Position numbers and translations under genes: made by a program
The notes under the pieces: generated by a model
Databases searched by the model: none
The model's input: only the letters and a program-made list of their open reading frames with translations
What the model was told of the DNA's origin: nothing
Shown here: piece by piece, positions 59,719-64,000 of the stretch
Numbering within the stretch: the first letter of the stretch is position 1
Layout of the letters: the number at the start of each line of letters is the position of its first letter
From: an uncultured Clostridia bacterium
GTDB taxonomy: Bacteria > Bacillota > Clostridia > Peptostreptococcales > Acidaminobacteraceae
NCBI GenBank assembly: GCA_927417275.1
Contig: CAKMJV010000006.1
Coordinates: 62,001-126,000 of the forward strand
Direction: 5' to 3'
DNA length: 64,000 bases

Positions 59719-61668
59719 ATGAATTTAAGTGATTACCCAGTCTCTCAAAAAAAACTGGGCGTAATTTATGAAAAAAATCAATCAACCTTTAACGTATGGG
59801 CGCCGACGCATCACTTGGTGAGCGTCGCCCTATACGATTCTGCAAAAGCACCACACCGAACACTGTACCCCATGAAAAAGTCTTCAGATGGCGTTTTTTC
59901 AGCCGTGATCGAAGGCGATCTCCATGGCAAATTTTACACATTTATATTAGAAAGCCAATTTGAAGTGACCGATCCATACTGTGTCTCAGTTGCAGCAAAC
60001 AGCGTTCGAAGCGCTGTGGTTGATCTTGAAAAAACAAACCCCGACAACTGGCACAACCACACAAGACCAAGGGGAAATCTCGGTTGTGATGCCATCCTTT
60101 ATGAAGTACACGTTGCCGATTTTTCTGCACACGCAAACAGCGGTATGTCTCATAAGGGTAAATTTTTAGCATTTACTGAAAACGGTACCAGCATAGAAAA
60201 TCTAACGACTGGTCTCGATCACCTCGTTGAACTCGGCGTAACGCATGTGCATTTGATGCCCGTCTATGATTACATCACAGTGGATGAAGAAATCGAAGCG
60301 GATCACAACTACAACTGGGGGTATGACCCCGAACACTTTAATGCCATAGAAGGCAGTTATGCTACCGATGCAAACGATCCCGTTTCTAGAATAGTGGACC
60401 TTAAATCTGCCATTATGGCTTTACACGAAAAAGGCCTCAAGGTCGTCTTAGATGTCGTTTATAATCACACCTATAGAACCGAACATTCAAATTTTAATAT
60501 GCTCGTACCTCACTATTATCACCGTGTCACTGAAGACGGGATCTTCTCAAACGGTTCAGGTTGCGGCAATGAATTTGCCAGCGATAAACCCATGGGTAGA
60601 AAATTCATCATCGATTCACTGGTCTATTGGGCCACAGAGTTCAAAGTGGACGGATTTCGTTTTGACCTCATGGCACTTATCGATCGCAAAACCATCGAAA
60701 CAGCACTTAAAACATTAAGAGAAATTGATCCAGAAATCTTATTTTACGGTGAACCTTGGATGGGCGGACTATCCCTCTTACCCGATGCGGAACGCGTTTA
60801 TAAAGGCGCACAATGCGGTAAAGGCTATGCCCTTTTTAACGATGATTTTAGAGATGCCATCAAAGGCGATAACGACGGCTATGGACAAGGTTATATTCAT
60901 GGTAATAAAGACATGAAGCACCGTTTACACACGGGAATCGTTGGGTCTATACCTTACGATCAGCAGTATATCGGTTTTACCACCCACCCTTGTGAGTCCA
61001 TTAATTACTTTAACTCACACGACAATCTAATTCTCTTTGACAAACTAAAAAAGGCATCACCAGATGCCTCCATTGAAACGCTCATTGACTTAAACAAACT
61101 GGCTTTTAATATCTTGTTTACTTCTCAAGGCACACCTTTTTTTCATGCAGGCAATGAGTTCTTACGCGATAAAAAAGGCGCACACAATTCTTATAATGCG
61201 CCACTTTCTATAAACGCCATAGATTGGGGCAAAAAAGTAGATCATCAGGCATTTTTTAAATATGTATGTGATTTAATTACCCTTCGCAAAACATATGCTT
61301 GCTTTAGAATGAAAGAGGTTGCTGATATTAAGAAACGCCTACATTTCGTAGAAGACAGTGCATTTGAAGAAGCCTTCAAAGATGCCATCGTCTATGTGAT
61401 TAAGGAATCAGAAGATGCTTCGTTTGATTTTATGCTCGTGGCACATAATCCTAGTAAACAGCCACTTCTTTTATCAACGGAACAGATAAAAACGGCCATA
61501 GATAAATATAAAAAGTCGCCTAAATCAAAAAAATCCACACTGAAAATTGAACGCATCTTTGATCACGAGGGTCTACATGTCTCTCCACGCGTAATCGATC
61601 CTGAAATGCAGCACTTGATACGCATTTTACCTTTAAGTTCAGGTGTTTTCAAACTTTCCAACCACTAA
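59719..61668 (+). CDS. pulA: Type I pullulanase (debranching enzyme)
   Basis: 649-aa GH13 enzyme cleaving alpha-1,6 branches. The type I signature YNWGYDPEHF is present, with an N-terminal CBM48-like domain. Active-site regions: VLDVVYNH, DGFRFDLMA (Asp nucleophile), YGEPW (Glu) and FNSHDN. No signal peptide is present, so it acts in the cytoplasm on glycogen limit dextrins. Last gene of the operon, 18 bases after glgP. Confidence 0.95.
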   Translation: MNLSDYPVSQKKLGVIYEKNQSTFNVWAPTHHLVSVALYDSAKAPHRTLYPMKKSSDGVFSAVIEGDLHGKFYTFILESQFEVTDPYCVSVAANSVRSAVVDLEKTNPDNWHNHTRPRGNLGCDAILYEVHVADFSAHANSGMSHKGKFLAFTENGTSIENLTTGLDHLVELGVTHVHLMPVYDYITVDEEIEADHNYNWGYDPEHFNAIEGSYATDANDPVSRIVDLKSAIMALHEKGLKVVLDVVYNHTYRTEHSNFNMLVPHYYHRVTEDGIFSNGSGCGNEFASDKPMGRKFIIDSLVYWATEFKVDGFRFDLMALIDRKTIETALKTLREIDPEILFYGEPWMGGLSLLPDAERVYKGAQCGKGYALFNDDFRDAIKGDNDGYGQGYIHGNKDMKHRLHTGIVGSIPYDQQYIGFTTHPCESINYFNSHDNLILFDKLKKASPDASIETLIDLNKLAFNILFTSQGTPFFHAGNEFLRDKKGAHNSYNAPLSINAIDWGKKVDHQAFFKYVCDLITLRKTYACFRMKEVADIKKRLHFVEDSAFEEAFKDAIVYVIKESEDASFDFMLVAHNPSKQPLLLSTEQIKTAIDKYKKSPKSKKSTLKIERIFDHEGLHVSPRVIDPEMQHLIRILPLSSGVFKLSNH

Positions 61669-61670
61669 AT

Positions 61671-61722
61671 AAAAATCCCCACATCAAACTCGGCGTCAAC
61701 CGAACTTGATGTGGGGATTATA
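61671..61722 (-). terminator. Terminator between pulA and the HesB-like genes
   Basis: AATCCCCACATCAA pairs with TTGATGTGGGGATT around an 18-base loop. A T run (TTTTTATTT) follows on the minus strand, so it mainly ends the minus-strand HesB-like transcript; it may also halt pulA transcription. Confidence 0.8.
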
Positions 61723-61730
61723 CGATTTGC

Positions 61731-62021
61731 TTAACAACTAGAGGCTTTTTGCTTTAAAGGTCCCACCACATAACTGTAGCCATTCCATTTAATTTCAACT
61801 TGCCCATAAGATGCTTCAATATATTTTTCCATTAAAAACGTGATGCCGCCAATCTCTTCAACGAGATCGTCTTCTTTTTGATGGTCTAGACCTAGACCAA
61901 AACTTGGGCCACCTCAGCCCATGCCTGCGATGAACACTCTGAGATTTTGTGGTTTATCTGGTTGTTTTGCAACAACACCACGCACTCTATCTAGTGTTTC
62001 TTGATCAATAACGAAATACAT
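61731..62021 (-). CDS. HesB/IscA-like selenoprotein (in-frame TGA read as Sec36)
   Basis: 96 aa if the TGA at 61916-61914 is read as selenocysteine. The frame starts at ATG 62021 behind GGAGG and stays open to a TAA on both sides of that TGA. The protein reads FIAGMG-Sec-GGPSFGLGLD, and the neighbouring gene has FIAGMGCSGPSFGLGLD at the same place, so Sec36 replaces a conserved Cys. A hairpin with loop GGUC lies 22 bases after the TGA, as in E. coli fdhF. HesB-like selenoproteins are known in bacteria. The C terminus keeps one Cys but lacks the CGSC tail. A role in Fe-S or redox chemistry is inferred. A stop-codon pseudogene is the alternative but is less likely. Confidence 0.85.
61879..61916 (-). 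promoter_or_regulatory. Bacterial SECIS element following the UGA
   Basis: On the minus strand a perfect 6-bp stem GGTCTA/TAGACC with a GGTC tetraloop begins 15 bases after the TGA. A lower stem (GGTGG with CCATC) can extend it. Position and loop guanines match bacterial SECIS rules, and the loop is the same as in E. coli fdhF. Confidence 0.75.
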
Positions 62022-62107
62022 AATAGACCTCCATTCATTTATTCTCATGCATCTTAATGATACCCGTTATGTTACACTTTACTCGAAACATATTTCAGAA
62101 TCGTTCG

Positions 62108-62149
62108 TAAAGAAAAAGCGCTTTTCATGGATTGCTCCTGAAAGACGCT
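62108..62149 (-). terminator. Terminator of the Cys-form HesB-like gene
   Basis: On the minus strand AGCGTCTTTCA pairs with TGAAAAGCGCT (one mismatch and one G-T pair) across an 11-base loop; TTTTCTTT follows. Confidence 0.7.
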
Positions 62150-62166
62150 CGATCTAAACATTTTAA

Positions 62167-62478
62167 TTAACCACAGCTTGAGCATGAACCACAAGCAGAT
62201 TCTTGTACAGTTACGGGTTGCACAGAGTAACCATTGCCTACCCATTCTACTTTGATTTCGCCTACTGTATCATAAACAGACTGTTCAACTACAAAGTTAA
62301 TGCCTTCAACAACTTCTGTTAAATCGTTTTCGTTAACACTGTCAAGACCAAGGCCAAAGCTTGGGCCACTGCATCCCATACCTGCGATAAACACTCTAAT
62401 GTTTTGCGGTTTGTCCGCTTGAGCCGCTAATACTTCATTAATTTTCTCAACGGTTTCTTGATTTGTAGCAATATACAT
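62167..62478 (-). CDS. HesB/IscA-like protein, Cys form
   Basis: 103 aa, with Cys36 in FIAGMGCSGP aligned with the Sec of the neighbouring gene, and a Cys-rich C-terminal tail (ACGSCSSCG). Family members bind Fe-S clusters or iron through such cysteines. GGAGG lies before the ATG. 145 bases separate it from the selenoprotein gene and a terminator lies between, so the two genes can be expressed apart. The pair arose by tandem duplication. Confidence 0.85.
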   Translation of the reverse strand: MYIATNQETVEKINEVLAAQADKPQNIRVFIAGMGCSGPSFGLGLDSVNENDLTEVVEGINFVVEQSVYDTVGEIKVEWVGNGYSVQPVTVQESACGSCSSCG

Positions 62479-62607
62479 ATATACACCTCCAAATAATCTG
62501 ATAAAGTCTTACACCATACCTTGACTTGATTATAATATAATTCCGACTAAATTAGTATAGTTAATTTTAAATTTTAATGAATCTTTACAATTTGTTTTCA
62601 AATCACA
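62479..62607. promoter_or_regulatory. Intergenic region upstream of the Cys-form gene
   Basis: AT-rich. A minus-strand TATAAT (62534-62529) could be the -10 box of the Cys-form gene, but the -35 (TACTAA) is poor. Confidence 0.35.
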
Positions 62608-62940
62608 CTACACATTATCGTGTTCGATAACCAATACCTTCTCACCCAACTCCAAATCGATGGCTTTTAGTGCCGCTACTACAGGTTGATTTGAATTAAA
62701 TGGCACCTCTAAAAGCACAACTCTGTAACCTTTCGCCAAGTACTTCAAAATATTATTTTGATACCACTCAAGATAAATGCAAACGCGTGAATCCTGATCG
62801 AATTGTCTACCGTACGTACAGTAGTTCACAAGATCATCTGTCGCATCAATTTCACGTATACTGTACTGACTGATCTTTTCAACGACATCTTCTGTTACAT
62901 CTTTATACGCGACCGCCAAAATCGTATATTTATACTGCAT
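62608..62940 (-). CDS. Hypothetical protein, 110 aa
   Basis: Start at ATG 62940, five bases after AAGGAGG (a longer frame exists but lacks a site). Soluble, acidic, mixed alpha/beta; begins MQYKYTILAVAY and ends ELGEKVLVIEHDNV. It has two Cys residues, but no metal or catalytic motif and no membrane segment. I do not recognise the family. It is on the same strand as the HesB-like genes but 129 bases upstream of them, so a link is uncertain. Confidence 0.7.
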   Translation of the reverse strand: MQYKYTILAVAYKDVTEDVVEKISQYSIREIDATDDLVNYCTYGRQFDQDSRVCIYLEWYQNNILKYLAKGYRVVLLEVPFNSNQPVVAALKAIDLELGEKVLVIEHDNV

Positions 62941-63024
62941 AACATCCTCCTTATAAACCTTTATTCCTATATAGTTTACCATTCTGAAACGCTATGTACA
63001 ATCTAAAAGAAAAAGTCCTCGGAG

Positions 63025-63185
63025 AAAAATCTCTTTGGCAGAATGTCCCTGGCAACTTTTGGTTAGTCTAAGCAGAATGTCCCTGGCAACTTTTGGTTAG
63101 TGTGTTCAGATCTGTTTAAATCATGACGTTTCTGGATGCGACTAACCAAAAGTTGCCAGGGACATTTCTGCCAGAGATTTTTTAT
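63025..63185. repeat. MITE/REP-like element with three copies of a 28-base motif
   Basis: The motif GTCCCTGGCAACTTTTGG occurs twice directly (within 63038-63067 and 63073-63101) and once inverted (within 63141-63170). The ends of the roughly 160-bp unit are inverted repeats of about 42 bp, starting AAAAATCTC and matching apart from two small indels. It has no coding capacity. It lies between divergent genes; no clear target-site duplication was seen. Confidence 0.8.
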
Positions 63186-63256
63186 ATTTTTTAAATTATA
63201 TGCAATAATAAAAGCAGTCAAACGTCAATACAGTATAAGGGGGAGGTGAACCGAAC

Positions 63257-63802
63257 ATGAGCCAAGACGACATCAATCGTCTCTACGCATTTTTTTCACA
63301 GGAAAGTCAGCGTTTAATCGGGTTTGTGGAGCGTAAATCAAAACGCATTAATACCATGGATGCTGAAGACATCGTCGACGAGGTGATGTTACAGTTGTTA
63401 TCACTCATCGGTTTAAGAGGTCCTGTTAAAAACCTTCCCGCTTATGTCTATCGTGCACTACAAAATCGATTGATAGACCATTTTAGGAAAACGGAACGTT
63501 TGTCTTCCCTCTCTTCACCCATTGATAATGACGATGGCGTTACTTTAACTGACCTTTTGCAATCACCCGTGGATATCATTTCCACTTTGGAAAATAAGGA
63601 ATTGTCCCAGAGGCTTTCCGATGCAATCGATCAACTCGAACCTAAGCAGCGCGCCGTTTTTATCGCCACTGAGTTTGATGGCAAATCGTTTAAAGAACTC
63701 TCAGATCTGTGGCGCGAACCCATTGGCACACTTTTGTCTCGCAAATCACGCGCGATGAAAGCGCTGCAAAATGCACTTAAAGATTTAGATCCAAAACTAT
63801 AA
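63257..63802 (+). CDS. ECF-type RNA polymerase sigma factor
   Basis: 181 aa. Region 2 lies at about 10-70 (AEDIVDEVMLQLLSLI, then AYVYRALQNRLIDHFRK) and region 4 at about 115-175 (IDQLEPKQRAVFIATEFDGKSFKEL, then REPIGTLLSRKSRAMKAL as helix-turn-helix). Regions 1 and 3 are missing, as in group 4 sigma factors. GGGAGGTG precedes the ATG. The gene after it encodes a small membrane protein that may act with it; a typical anti-sigma domain is not yet visible. Confidence 0.9.
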   Translation: MSQDDINRLYAFFSQESQRLIGFVERKSKRINTMDAEDIVDEVMLQLLSLIGLRGPVKNLPAYVYRALQNRLIDHFRKTERLSSLSSPIDNDDGVTLTDLLQSPVDIISTLENKELSQRLSDAIDQLEPKQRAVFIATEFDGKSFKELSDLWREPIGTLLSRKSRAMKALQNALKDLDPKL

Positions 63803-63831
63803 ATAAACCTAACTTTTGAAAGGAGACTTTT

Positions 63832-64000
63832 ATGAATCGCTTAGATATATTCTTTAGGAATTTACCCAAATGGGCACAAATTTTACTAATGGCTCTGCTT
63901 GCTGTTGTGGGTGTGACGGTGTTTGGCTTTATCTTTGGCTACATCATCATGTGGTTATGGAATAAATTGATGCCAGAAATATTTGGCCTTACGACCATTA
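63832..64000 (+). CDS. Small membrane protein, cut by the window end
   Basis: Starts at ATG 63832, behind AAAGGAG, 29 bases after the sigma factor gene. The visible 56 residues hold a short amphipathic start (MNRLDIFFRNLPKWAQ) and one long hydrophobic segment (ILLMALLAVVGVTVFGFIFG, about residues 17-45), followed by WNKLMPEIFGL. This looks like a small inner-membrane protein accompanying ECF sigma factors in several phyla; function unknown and the 3' end is not seen. Confidence 0.75.
   Translation, partial: MNRLDIFFRNLPKWAQILLMALLAVVGVTVFGFIFGYIIMWLWNKLMPEIFGLTTI

Noticed and set aside
61731-62021. HesB-like gene read as a pseudogene because of the TGA
   Set aside because: The frame is intact on both sides, the TGA replaces exactly a conserved Cys, and a SECIS-like hairpin follows.
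63025-63185. The repeat region as a tRNA, riboswitch or small RNA gene
   Set aside because: Structure is explained by direct and inverted copies of one motif; no known aptamer blocks or promoter were found.

Overview
The window looks like chromosomal DNA of an anaerobic, motile, low-to-moderate GC Firmicute of the class Clostridia (a Fusibacter-like organism would fit, but this is a guess from gene content). Supporting signs are strong AGGAGG ribosome binding sites, consensus sigma-A promoters, an Fe-S type PurF with a short propeptide, YaaR, an H-NOX chemoreceptor, split GlgC/GlgD, class II GalT and selenocysteine use. There are no rRNA genes, no CRISPR array, no prophage and no complete insertion sequence.

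Layout. 1-1.8 kb: the 3' part of an M20 peptidase, then a two-gene pair on the minus strand (a 56-aa basic protein and a GNAT acetyltransferase). 2.1-2.7 kb: six tRNA genes (Pro, Arg, His, Gln, Lys, Arg) in one unit with a consensus promoter and a terminator. 2.8-19.9 kb, all minus strand: phosphoesterase, rdgB, rph, cell-wall amidase, AIR-synthase-like protein, ligA, pcrA, yaaR, a P-type cation ATPase, FlhB-like and FliK-like proteins, a DMT exporter and a BaiN-type flavoprotein. 20-24.8 kb: an orphan BrxD/DUF2791-like ATPase, a membrane-anchored CheA-like kinase and, divergent from it, an H-NOX chemoreceptor. 24.9-28.6 kb: two MATE exporters flanking an FMN riboswitch and ribU.

29-36.3 kb: the purine operon purE-C-F-M-N-H-D (minus strand), with the fused purL elsewhere at 44.2-48 kb. 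36.4-41.1 kb: the Leloir operon galE-K-T-M. 41.2-43.2 kb: a radical SAM protein and its DUF4130 partner behind a promoter carrying a near-perfect LexA (SOS) box. 43.3-50.4 kb: a SleB-like hydrolase, purL, an ArsR-type regulator and an MFS exporter. 50.6-61.7 kb, plus strand: a LysR regulator followed by the glycogen operon glgB-C-D-A-P and a type I pullulanase. Together these make a full loop of glycogen synthesis and breakdown, fed by glucose 1-phosphate from the gal pathway.

61.7-64 kb: two HesB/IscA-like genes, a small unknown gene, a MITE/REP-like inverted repeat and an ECF sigma factor with a small membrane protein running off the window. The first HesB gene (61731-62021, minus) has an in-frame TGA exactly where its neighbour has a conserved Cys. 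A hairpin with a GGUC loop follows at the right distance, so it reads as a selenoprotein that ordinary gene calling misses. This is the most notable hidden feature. Other notable points are the H-NOX distal pocket identical at key positions to the O2-binding Thermoanaerobacter type, and the SOS box on the radical SAM pair.
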